A stretch of 33,367 bases of DNA from contig NZ_FMCU01000037.1 in assembly GCF_900091525.1 (NCBI RefSeq), positions 1-33,367 of the forward strand, in the 5' to 3' direction. The stretch's first letter is position 1. Each line of letters starts with the position of its first letter. The position numbers were made by a program, and so were the translations under genes. This DNA is from Micromonospora matsumotoense (GTDB taxonomy: Bacteria; Actinomycetota; Actinomycetes; Mycobacteriales; Micromonosporaceae). Below, one piece after another: positions 8,183 through 14,953 of this stretch. The notes under the pieces are model-generated. The model did not search any database. It was given only the letters and a program-made list of their open reading frames with translations, and was not told where the DNA came from.

Positions 8183-8968
8183 TTGGACATTTCTATCATG
8201 GGGCCCATCGAGATCATGTCCGGTGGATCTCTCGTGGAGATCAGGGGTGCCATTCAGTGTCTGTTGCTCGTCACCTTGGTGGTGAACAACGGGCGGCCGC
8301 GCACCAGTAGCGTGCTGATCAAGGAGCTGTGGGACGGCAGCCCACCACGCAATCCGGAGAATGCGCTCCAGGCCCACATCAGCCGGTTCCGAAGCCGACT
8401 GAAGGAGCTGGAACCGGACGCGCCGAGCCGGCTGATGCGGTCTACCACCGGCTACCGACTGCGCTTCGAACCTCACGAGCTCGACGCCAACCGGTTCGTC
8501 GGCTGTCTGGACGAGATGCGCAGCAAGCCCGACATGCCGCCCGACGAGGCGGTGCGCCGGCTGCGCGAGACGCTCCAACTGTGGCGCGGCCCCGTCTTCG
8601 ACTCGATGGAGGGTGGCAGCATCTGCCGCGCCGCTGCGGCCCGCTACGAGGAGTCCCGGCTCAGCCTGCTGGAACTGCTCTACGACAACGAGCTGAAGCT
8701 CGGCCGGCACGCCGAAATCATCCCGGAACTGCGAGAGCTCATCGAGGTGAGCGGACCCAACGAACGGCTCTGCGAACAACTCATGGTGGCGCTGTACCGG
8801 GCCGGCAGGCAGACCGACGCGCTGGCCGTCTACCGGCAGATGTGGACCAGGCTCAAGGACGAGATCGGCATCGAACCTTCCCCCGTGCTGCGCCGCTACG
8901 AACGCGCCATCCTGACCCATCACCCGGTGCTGAACCGCACCGCCGACCACCTCGCCCTGCACCGCTGA
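8183..8968 (+). CDS. SARP-family transcriptional activator
   Basis: A Streptomyces antibiotic regulatory protein of 261 residues from the TTG start. The N-terminal OmpR-type winged helix covers about 1-90 (SVLIKELWDGSPPRNPENALQ, STTGYRL). The bacterial transcriptional activation domain of TPR-like helices covers about 100-250 (ELRELIEVSGPNERLCEQLM, ALAVYRQMWTRLKDEIGIEPS). There is no NB-ARC or sensor extension. I chose TTG 8183 because GGGGGAGGA lies just upstream and SARPs start close to the first strand (DISIMGP); ATG 8087 would add 32 unrelated residues. SARPs bind direct repeats with an 11-bp period ending about 8 bp from the -10. Exactly such repeats occur at 9228, 22776 and 26160, making this the likely activator of the cluster. 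Confidence 0.88.
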   Translation: MDISIMGPIEIMSGGSLVEIRGAIQCLLLVTLVVNNGRPRTSSVLIKELWDGSPPRNPENALQAHISRFRSRLKELEPDAPSRLMRSTTGYRLRFEPHELDANRFVGCLDEMRSKPDMPPDEAVRRLRETLQLWRGPVFDSMEGGSICRAAAARYEESRLSLLELLYDNELKLGRHAEIIPELRELIEVSGPNERLCEQLMVALYRAGRQTDALAVYRQMWTRLKDEIGIEPSPVLRRYERAILTHHPVLNRTADHLALHR

Positions 8969-9036
8969 AGCCGGTCGGGCGGCGGGTACGGCCCGTAGTG
9001 CGCTGCGGGTCGTACCCGTGTGTCGACTGCCGCACG

Positions 9037-9073
9037 AAAAAGGATCTGGTGGCCACTTCGCGCCACCAGATCC
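9037..9073 (-). terminator. Rho-independent terminator of the tRNA gene
   Basis: A perfect 12-bp stem (9042-9053 with 9062-9073, 8-base loop) is followed on the minus strand by five T (complement of A 9037-9041). It starts 9 bases after the tRNA 3' end. It may also stop read-through from the SARP gene on the plus strand. Confidence 0.88.
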
Positions 9074-9080
9074 CGTTTCC

Positions 9081-9174
<94 letters not shown>

Positions 9175-9211
9175 AGTAATCTCACCGGCCGCCTTCCGTC
9201 CTTCTGCAATC

Positions 9212-9254
9212 ATTCTGCACCCTCGCCCTGATATCGCACTGACATCGCGCTGAC
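9212..9254 (-). promoter_or_regulatory. SARP-type promoter of the tRNA gene
   Basis: Three direct repeats CTGAT, CTGAC, CTGAC start at 9228, 9239 and 9250, an exact 11-bp period. Read on the minus strand they are RTCAG repeats, followed after 10 bases by CAGAAT (9217-9212) as -10. The same layout precedes the minus-strand operons starting at 22696 and 26108. Transcription would start about 30 bases before the mature tRNA 5' end. Confidence 0.72.
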
Positions 9255-9298
9255 GCCGGTCGACACAAATTTTCCCCACCCTTCTGTGGTCAACTCCC

Positions 9299-9328
9299 TT
9301 GATTCGCCGGTCGTCGGTGGCCTACATT
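9299..9328 (+). promoter_or_regulatory. Sigma-70-like promoter of the VlmA-like gene
   Basis: TTGATT (9299-9304), an 18-base spacer and TACATT (9323-9328) form a good housekeeping-type promoter. The -10 ends 38 bases before ATG 9367. Confidence 0.5.
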
Positions 9329-9366
9329 TACTATTATTCGAGTGACGTCAGATCGGGGTGATCGCC

Positions 9367-10362
9367 ATGACGGAAACGCTTTCCCCGTCACTCCGGATCC
9401 ATGAATCCATCCGGCGTGACGACGTGGACAATCCCAGTGCGTTTCTTGCCACCAATGCGGGAAACTCGGTGTTCACCGCCCCCGGGCGCGACGGCGTCGT
9501 CGTCTATCGCACGGCAGGGCGCTGGCTGGTGCAGTTCGGTGGCGTGTTCGCGGCCCCGCCGGACCAGACGCCGATCCTGCGGGCGTTCCGCGAGTTCGCC
9601 GCCGCCCGCCAGCGCCGGGTCGTCGCGGTGCAACTGCAACCTGCGGACGCGGAGCGGTACGCCGCGCAGGGCTGGACGGTGAACCAGATTGGCGGCTCGT
9701 ACGCGGTCGACCTGTCTACCTTCTCATTGGCCGGAACCCGCTTCATGCGGCTGCGCAACAAGATCTCCCGGGCGCACCGCTCCGGACTCACCGTGCACGA
9801 GGTCGACGCCGCCGAGTGGTACGACCGGATGCGCGCCCTCGACCGCGACTGGCTGCAGAGCAAGGGCGAGCATGCCACCGAGCTGGAGTTCCTGGTCGGC
9901 CAGTACGGCGGTGAGATGCAGCCCTTGCGTCGCCTCTTCGTCGGCCTCATCGACGGCGAGCTGGCCGGCTACATCTCCTACTCGCCGGTCTACGGCAGCC
10001 GGCCCGGTTGGATGCATGACCTGAGCCGGCGCCGCCCCGACGAGACGCCAGGCCTGATGGAAGCCATCAACCGGGTCGCCATCGACCGCTTCACCGCAGA
10101 GGGGGTGCGCTGGCTGCACTTCGGCTTCACCCCGTTCACCGCATTGGACGAGGCGCTGGAGCTGCCCGGCCACAGCCCGGCCTTCCGCACCCTGATGAAC
10201 CTGCTCTGGCAGTACGGGGAGGCGGTCTACCCGGCGCGTACCCAACTGGACTACAAGATGAAATGGGCGCCTGACGTGGTGCTGCCGGAGTACATCGCGT
10301 TCGATGGTCCGGCCAGCGTGACGGGTTTCGCCCACGTCTTCCGGGCCTGTGCCGCCTTCTGA
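9367..10362 (+). CDS. DUF2156 (LPG synthase C-terminal-like) aminoacyl-tRNA-dependent transferase, VlmA-like
   Basis: 331 residues with the soluble double-GNAT fold of the MprF/lysyl-phosphatidylglycerol synthase C-terminal domain (DUF2156). Family marks are RLRNKISRA (from residue 128) and DLSRRRPDE (218-226) followed by GLMEAINRVAIDRF and VRWLHFGFTPF. There is no membrane flippase half, so it is not a normal lipid aminoacylase. In valanimycin biosynthesis VlmA moves serine from seryl-tRNA to the hydroxyl of isobutylhydroxylamine; I recall VlmA as belonging to this fold, but a direct alignment is needed. The gene lies next to the tRNA-Ser-like gene and in a cluster with N-hydroxylase, flavin reductase and diiron candidates, which supports serine transfer to a fatty N-hydroxylamine. 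ATG 9367 is preferred over GTG 9358 because GGGGTGA is well spaced before it. Confidence 0.82.
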   Translation: MTETLSPSLRIHESIRRDDVDNPSAFLATNAGNSVFTAPGRDGVVVYRTAGRWLVQFGGVFAAPPDQTPILRAFREFAAARQRRVVAVQLQPADAERYAAQGWTVNQIGGSYAVDLSTFSLAGTRFMRLRNKISRAHRSGLTVHEVDAAEWYDRMRALDRDWLQSKGEHATELEFLVGQYGGEMQPLRRLFVGLIDGELAGYISYSPVYGSRPGWMHDLSRRRPDETPGLMEAINRVAIDRFTAEGVRWLHFGFTPFTALDEALELPGHSPAFRTLMNLLWQYGEAVYPARTQLDYKMKWAPDVVLPEYIAFDGPASVTGFAHVFRACAAF

Positions 10363-10410
10363 GCGGCAAACGCCCGCGCCACCATCCGCATCGAACGAGA
10401 GGAGCCCTAC

Positions 10411-10572
10411 ATGACGACTGTGCCGGAATCGACCCCGACCCCGCTGGAAGCGGCTTCCATGCAGGTTCTGCAGTCCTTCGCCGCGGTCTGCGCGGCTCCC
10501 GACGACGAGACCGTCGCCGACGGGGCCGAGGCCGCGCTGCGACACCTGGACGACCTGCTGCGCGCCGTCTGA
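10411..10572 (+). CDS. Small acidic protein, 53 residues, unknown function
   Basis: A short gene 48 bases after the VlmA-like gene, with a strong ribosome binding site (GAGAGGAG) and consistent G/C at third codon positions. The product (MTTVPESTPT...LLRAV) is acidic and predicted helical from residue 12 on. It has one cysteine, no signal peptide and no membrane segment. I recognise no family. Its position suggests co-transcription with the transferase, so it may be a small partner protein. It lacks the features of a RiPP precursor (no core rich in modifiable residues, no maturation enzymes nearby). An IS701-family element is inserted 18 bases after its stop. Confidence 0.6.
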   Translation: MTTVPESTPTPLEAASMQVLQSFAAVCAAPDDETVADGAEAALRHLDDLLRAV

Positions 10573-10590
10573 TCATCGAACTACCGGAAC

Positions 10591-11964
10591 CTAGTACTGC
10601 AACGGCAGTTGGTCAGGGGTAGCCGCGTCGTCGGTAGTGGCATGTTCGGGCCTGGTGTTGGCGGCGTCGTCGCCATCGGGACCAAGCCCAGATGCGCTGG
10701 GGTTCATGGATGTGTCGCACTACGAGTGCGGTGAGGAGTCTTCGGATCTCCGGTACCGTGTAGCCGATCATCATGCCGTCGCCGGCGCTGGTTCCCCTTT
10801 TGCCGCAAAGGATCTGGCCACGGACAGCCAGGCGTGGGCGGCCATCGCGAGGGTGATGTGGGCGTACCAGGCCCGCCAGTCACGCACCTGGTACTCGTCG
10901 AGGCCGGCTTCGTTCTTGGCCTGCTGGAAGCACTCCTCGATCGCCCACCTCGCCCCGGCGACACGAGCGAGGTCGACCAGGCGGGTGCGGCGAGGCCCGT
11001 AGCAGACGTAGTAGGCGATCTCGCCGGTGGTGATGCTGCGCCGGGCCAGGAGCCAGTGTCCACGGCCCGGTTTCCAGCAGACCCGTACCGGGATCCGAGC
11101 CCACCAGTACTCGCGTGGGCCGTGCGCTCCGGCGCCGGCTGAGAGTCGGCACCACGCCCGAGCGGGCAGGGCGGCGATGAGCTCGTCGGCGCGGGCGGTC
11201 CCCATCGTCGTGGTGATCATGTCGTCGTTACGGCGGGTCGCGACCACATAGCCCACATCGCGCTGTTCCAGCCACACCCGCAGGGACTTCGACTGGCCGT
11301 AGGCCTCGTCCATGGTCACCCACCCCACCGGCACCCCCGCGTCCAGGGCGCGAGCGAGCATCTGGCGGGCCATCTGCACCTTCGTGGCGAACGCCACCTC
11401 GTCCGGGATGCCCGCGGACCGGCACCGGTCCCGGTCATCGGTCCACGAGGTCGGAAGGTAGAGCTGCCGGTCGATCAACGCGTGTCCCTGGGATGACCGG
11501 TAGGCCAAGAACACCCCGACCTGGCAGTTCTCGGTCCACCCGGCCGTGCCGGAGTACTGGCGTTGCACCCCGGCCGACCGTGTGCCCTTCTTCAGGAAAC
11601 CGGTGTCATCGACGATCAGCACGCCCTGCCGGTCGCCGAGGTGTTCGATCACGTAGTCGCGCATGTCATCACGGACAGCGTCGACGTCCCAGTCCGCCCA
11701 CCGCAACAACCGCTGCATCCCGTCCGGCGACACATCCCCGGCCTGCTCAGCCAGGGTCCACCCGTTCTTACGGGCCAAGCCCGAGACCAGCCCACACAGG
11801 TACTGCCGCGCCCGCCGACGCGGCTCCGACCGGCGAAACCGCACCCCGATCCGAGCATGAAGCCGATCCAACTCCCCATACCAACGATCGACATCAACGT
11901 CCGCCACGACCTGACCAACGAACCCGACCCGAAGGCGATTCGCCTACTGCCGTTGCAGTACTAG
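10591..11964. mobile_element. Intact IS701-family insertion sequence
   Basis: Perfect 15-bp terminal inverted repeats TACTGCAACGGCAGT (10595-10609) and its mirror (11946-11960) enclose one complete transposase gene. CTAG flanks both sides (10591-10594, 11961-11964) and fits the YTAR target duplication known for IS701 elements. Complete ends, an undamaged gene and a perfect duplication point to a recent insertion. Confidence 0.92.
10771..11907 (-). CDS. IS701-family transposase
   Basis: Full-length DDE transposase of 378 residues. Catalytic candidates are D100/D101 in LIVDDTGFLKKG, D200 in VTMDEAYGQS and E324/E325 in WAIEECFQQAKNEAGLDEYQVR (split here as WAIEECFQQ and AKNEAGLDEYQVR), the arrangement of IS701 enzymes. 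The N-terminal ~90 residues form the DNA-binding part (RQYLCGLVSGLARKNGW). The gene lies inside the 15-bp inverted repeats and is read toward the left end. Nothing in it appears broken, so the element may still move. It is cargo in the gap between the 53-residue protein and the MaoC end of the long operon and has no role in the pathway. Confidence 0.93.
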   Translation of the reverse strand: MADVDVDRWYGELDRLHARIGVRFRRSEPRRRARQYLCGLVSGLARKNGWTLAEQAGDVSPDGMQRLLRWADWDVDAVRDDMRDYVIEHLGDRQGVLIVDDTGFLKKGTRSAGVQRQYSGTAGWTENCQVGVFLAYRSSQGHALIDRQLYLPTSWTDDRDRCRSAGIPDEVAFATKVQMARQMLARALDAGVPVGWVTMDEAYGQSKSLRVWLEQRDVGYVVATRRNDDMITTTMGTARADELIAALPARAWCRLSAGAGAHGPREYWWARIPVRVCWKPGRGHWLLARRSITTGEIAYYVCYGPRRTRLVDLARVAGARWAIEECFQQAKNEAGLDEYQVRDWRAWYAHITLAMAAHAWLSVARSFAAKGEPAPATA

Positions 11965-12031
11965 GCCCGTCCCTGTTGGCGCCGCGATCGCGTGCCGCCG
12001 TGTCCGGCCCGGCCGGGGGTCGCCTCCCCCC

Positions 12032-12100
12032 GGCCACGTGCCGAGCGTTGGCCACGTGCCGAGCGTTGGCCACGTGCCGAGCGTTGGCCACGTGCCGAGC
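12032..12100. repeat. Four tandem 18-bp repeats containing CACGTG
   Basis: GGCCACGTGCCGAGC occurs at 12032, 12050, 12068 and 12086, joined by GTT, with no changes. Each unit holds the palindrome CACGTG. The tract lies just past the terminator of the long operon. It could be a replication-slippage product or a clustered binding site. Confidence 0.9.
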
Positions 12101-12128
12101 CGGCCGGACGTACCCGTCCGGCCGGCTC
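12097..12128 (-). terminator. Terminator of the long biosynthetic operon
   Basis: A perfect 14-bp stem (12097-12110 with 12115-12128, 4-base loop) begins 14 bases past the MaoC stop codon. It is very GC-rich and lacks a T-tract. It overlaps the last 18-bp repeat. Confidence 0.75.
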
Positions 12129-12142
12129 AGGTCTGCTGTCGA

Positions 12143-12607
12143 TCAGTCGGCGACGCTGCGGTAGAGCAGGATCGCCTCGGCCCGCAGCGCCGGCTCCGCG
12201 TTACCCTCGGTCTCCACGGTGACCGCGTACCGGGCCTCCTGGTAGTCGCGGGCCCGGGGCCGGCTGGCCGCCAGGGTCACCCGGCCCCGGACCCGGTCGC
12301 CGGCCCGCACCGGGCTGAGGAACCGGGCCCGGCAGATCTCCCGGTTGACCGTGAGCAGGCAACCGCCGACGTCGACCACCTCGGCGATCATCGGCGGCAC
12401 TAACGCCAGGGTCAGCATGCCGTGCGCGAGCGTGCCCCCGTACGGTCCGGTCGCGGCACGGCCGGCGTCCACGTGGATCCACTGGTGGTCGCCGGTGACC
12501 GCAGCGAACGCCTCCACCCTGGCCTGGTCGACCTGCTGCCATCGCCCGACGCCGAGCTCCTGGCCGACCAGGCCGGCCAGCTCCGCCGGCGAGGCCAGGC
12601 GCCTCAT
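12143..12607 (-). CDS. MaoC-like (R)-hydratase / 3-hydroxyacyl dehydratase
   Basis: 154 residues, a single hot-dog domain of the MaoC/NodN type. The hydratase motif is seen as TGDHQWIHVD (D40 and H45 catalytic) followed by GGTLAHGML. This enzyme class dehydrates (3R)-hydroxyacyl thioesters to trans-2-enoyl thioesters, or the reverse. The gene's ATGA overlaps the stop of the enoyl reductase gene, so the two are translationally coupled and probably do successive steps of one acyl-chain elongation cycle. It is the last gene of the long operon and is followed by the terminator at 12097-12128. Confidence 0.88.
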   Translation of the reverse strand: MRRLASPAELAGLVGQELGVGRWQQVDQARVEAFAAVTGDHQWIHVDAGRAATGPYGGTLAHGMLTLALVPPMIAEVVDVGGCLLTVNREICRARFLSPVRAGDRVRGRVTLAASRPRARDYQEARYAVTVETEGNAEPALRAEAILLYRSVAD

Positions 12608-13410
12608 CGCGTCGCCCCGGCCACGACCGGGGCGCCGACGCCCGCCGCCACCGCATGCGCGCCGCCGTCGACGTGCAGCACCTCGCCGGTGACGGCCGGT
12701 AGCCAGTCCGACCAGAGCGCGCACACGGTGCGCGCCACGGCCGACGCGTCCTGCACGTCCCAGCCCAGCGGAGCCCGGTCCGCCCAGGTGCTCTCGAACA
12801 GGTCGAACCCGGGGATGGAGGTGGCCGCGACGGTCCGCAAGGGACCCGCCGCGACCAGGTTGACCCGGGTGCCCTGCGGGCCGAGCGCGTGCGCCAGGTA
12901 CCGGCAGCAGCTCTCCAGCCCCGCCTTGGCCACACCCATCCAGTCGTATCCGGGCCACGCCTGACCCGCGTCGAAGTCCAGGCCCACCAGCGAGCCACCG
13001 CCGGCTGCGGCCAGCAACGGGCCGAAGTGCCGGCCGAACGCGGCGAAGGAGTACACCGACACGTGCAACGACGTGCCCGCGTCGGCCCAGGACGTGTCCA
13101 GGAAGTTGCCCCCCAGCGCGTCGGCGGGGGCGTACGCCACGGCGTGCAGGACGCCGTCCAGCCGGCCCCAGCGGCGGTGCAGCTCGTCCGCCACGGCGGT
13201 CAGCTGCTCGGGCCGGGTCACGTCGCACTCCAGCACGTCGCACGGTGGGTCCATGGTCGCGGCGAGCCGGCGGGTGATCCGCAGGCCGCGCCCGAAGCCG
13301 GTCAACACGACCTCCGCGCCCTGCTGCTGGGCCAGGGCTGCGGCGGCGTACGCGATCGACCGGGTGTTCAGCGCACCGGTGACCAGCAGACGTCTTCCCT
13401 CGAGAAGCAT
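12604..13410 (-). CDS. InhA/FabI-type enoyl-ACP reductase
   Basis: 268 residues, a short-chain dehydrogenase of the FabI/InhA branch. The divergent nucleotide-binding motif is TGALNTRSIAYAAA (11-24). The catalytic motif is Y155-D-W-M158-G-V-A-K162, which matches the Y-M-K set of InhA. It should reduce trans-2-enoyl-ACP with NAD(P)H, giving a saturated chain. ATG 13410 is the start because GGAGGTAACC sits directly before it; ATG 13431 has no such site. InhA-type enzymes are targets of antibiotics and prefer longer chains, so a second, cluster-borne copy points to a dedicated fatty acyl assembly line; self-resistance is a less likely alternative. Confidence 0.9.
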   Translation of the reverse strand: MLLEGRRLLVTGALNTRSIAYAAAALAQQQGAEVVLTGFGRGLRITRRLAATMDPPCDVLECDVTRPEQLTAVADELHRRWGRLDGVLHAVAYAPADALGGNFLDTSWADAGTSLHVSVYSFAAFGRHFGPLLAAAGGGSLVGLDFDAGQAWPGYDWMGVAKAGLESCCRYLAHALGPQGTRVNLVAAGPLRTVAATSIPGFDLFESTWADRAPLGWDVQDASAVARTVCALWSDWLPAVTGEVLHVDGGAHAVAAGVGAPVVAGATR

Positions 13411-13501
13411 GGTTACCTCCGGACGAGTCATTGCGGCAGGTCTTGTCGTGGCGGAACGGCGCCGGCGCGGGCGGTCGACGCGCGCCGGGCCGTTCCCGGG
13501 A

Positions 13502-14722
13502 TCAGGCGCGGGACACCGCCAGGACGGCGTTCTGCCCGCCGAAGCCGAAGGAGTTGCTCAGGGCGAGGTCGATGCGCCGTGGCGTGGGCTTGACGGCCAC
13601 CGCCAGGTCGACCGCCGGATCGAGGGTGGTGAGGTTCGCCGTGGGCGGCACCAGGCCCTCCTCTATCGACCGTACGGTGAGCACCGCCTCGACGGCCCCG
13701 GCGGCGCCCAGGCAGTGCCCGGTCACGCCCTTGGTGGATGTCACCAGGGCGTCCGCTCCGCCCAGGACCCGACGCAGCACGCCCGCCTCGGTCACGTCGT
13801 TCAGCGGGGTCGACGTGCCGTGCGCGTTGACGTGGTCGACGTCGCCCGGCGCCGCTCCGGCGTCCGCCAGGGCGGCGCGCAGCGCCAGTTCGATGCCGCG
13901 CCCGGACGGGTCGGGAGCGGTGACGTGGTGCGCATCGGCGGAGGCACCGAACCCGGCGATCCGGGCCCGTACCCGGGCGCCCCGGGCGGACGCGTCCGCC
14001 TCCCGTTCCAGGATCAGGATGCCGGCACCCTCGCCCGCGACGAATCCGTCCCGGTCCACGTCGAACGGCCGGGAGGCACCCCGTGGGTCGGCGTTGCGCC
14101 GCGACAGCGCCCGCATCTGCGCGAATCCTGCCATCTCCAGAGGCGTGATCATCGCCTCGCTACCGCCGGTCACCACGACGTCACAGCGGCCGGCCAGCAG
14201 CAGGTCCCGGGCGAGGCCGATCGCGGTGGCGCCAGAGGCGCAGGCGGTGGCCACGGTCAGGCTCGGGCCCAGAGCGCCGAGCTCGATGGAGGCCGTACCG
14301 GCCAGCATGTTCGCCAGGTGCATGGGCAGCAACTGCGGCAGCACGGCGGCGGGCCCTTCGGTGAGCAGCACCCGGCTCTGCTGCTCGACGGTGGCGGTGC
14401 CACCGGCGGTGTTGCCCAGCACCACCCCCACCCGCGCCCCATCCCAGCCGGCGTGGTCCAGCCCGGCGTCGGCGACCGCCTCCCGAGCCGCCACCAGCGC
14501 CAGCTGGACGAACCGGTCGAGCCGCCGAGCGGCCCGCGGGCCGAGCAGGCGGGCCCCGTCGAAGTCCGGAACCCGGCAGGAAATGGTCACCGGGCCGTCC
14601 GCCAGGATCGGGTCGTGGTCGGCGGTGGGTTCGCCGGCGCAGACCCGGTCCCAGCCGGCCGGCAGTCCGATGCCGGCCGGCGAGACCAGGCCCAGACCGG
14701 TCACCGCAACGGAGACGGCCAT
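13502..14722 (-). CDS. Beta-ketoacyl-ACP synthase II (FabF-like)
   Basis: 406 residues, one thiolase-fold ketosynthase. The triad is complete: Cys161 (ATACASG), His301 (NAHGTSTPLND) and His336 (KGVTGHCLGAAG). The active cysteine is present, so it is a true KS-alpha and not a chain-length factor; no partner chain-length factor gene is present, which fits homodimeric FabF and not an aromatic type II PKS. It should condense malonyl-ACP with growing acyl chains. The start overlaps the ACP stop by one base (TGATG). A 91-base gap with no clear promoter separates it from the enoyl reductase gene downstream. Confidence 0.93.
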   Translation of the reverse strand: MAVSVAVTGLGLVSPAGIGLPAGWDRVCAGEPTADHDPILADGPVTISCRVPDFDGARLLGPRAARRLDRFVQLALVAAREAVADAGLDHAGWDGARVGVVLGNTAGGTATVEQQSRVLLTEGPAAVLPQLLPMHLANMLAGTASIELGALGPSLTVATACASGATAIGLARDLLLAGRCDVVVTGGSEAMITPLEMAGFAQMRALSRRNADPRGASRPFDVDRDGFVAGEGAGILILEREADASARGARVRARIAGFGASADAHHVTAPDPSGRGIELALRAALADAGAAPGDVDHVNAHGTSTPLNDVTEAGVLRRVLGGADALVTSTKGVTGHCLGAAGAVEAVLTVRSIEEGLVPPTANLTTLDPAVDLAVAVKPTPRRIDLALSNSFGFGGQNAVLAVSRA

Positions 14723-14952
14723 CAGACCCTCGCGCTCCGGCTCTCCACCAACCGGGCGATCTGGTCGATGCGGGCCGCCTCGGCCAGCTCGACGTCGGTG
14801 ACCCGCGCCCCCAGCTCGCTCTCGATCACCAGAGACAGCTCGACCACGTCGAGCGAGTCCAGCTCCAGGTCGGTCAGCGACCGGTCGGGGGTGATCTCGG
14901 CGGGGTCGATCTGGAACTTGCTGGCGACGATGTCCTTGATCTGGTCGTACAT
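14722..14952 (-). CDS. Acyl carrier protein of the FAS-like set
   Basis: 76 residues, a typical type II ACP. The phosphopantetheine serine is S33 in LELDSLDVVELSL, and the protein is acidic around helix II. It lies between the KAS III and KAS II genes with a 1-base gap and a 1-base overlap, so all three are translated together. It should carry the growing chain in the dedicated fatty acid pathway and is distinct from the larger ACP encoded at 2319, which belongs to the PKS. Confidence 0.93.
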   Translation of the reverse strand: MYDQIKDIVASKFQIDPAEITPDRSLTDLELDSLDVVELSLVIESELGARVTDVELAEAARIDQIARLVESRSARV

Positions 14953-14953
14953 G

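Noticed and set aside
9367..10362. Phosphatidylglycerol lysyltransferase (MprF) or ordinary GNAT acetyltransferase
   Set aside because: No membrane flippase half, and the neighbourhood is an N-oxidation pathway with a tRNA gene. The fold fits; lipid lysylation does not fit the context.
10411..10572. RiPP precursor peptide
   Set aside because: No leader/core pattern and no maturation enzymes nearby; the aminotransferase and oxygenases are better explained by fatty amine chemistry.
12032..12100. CRISPR array
   Set aside because: The 18-bp units follow each other directly with a constant GTT; there are no variable spacers and no cas genes.
13502..14952. Aromatic type II polyketide synthase
   Set aside because: There is a single ketosynthase with active cysteine, no chain-length factor and no aromatase gene; the partners are fatty-acid-type.
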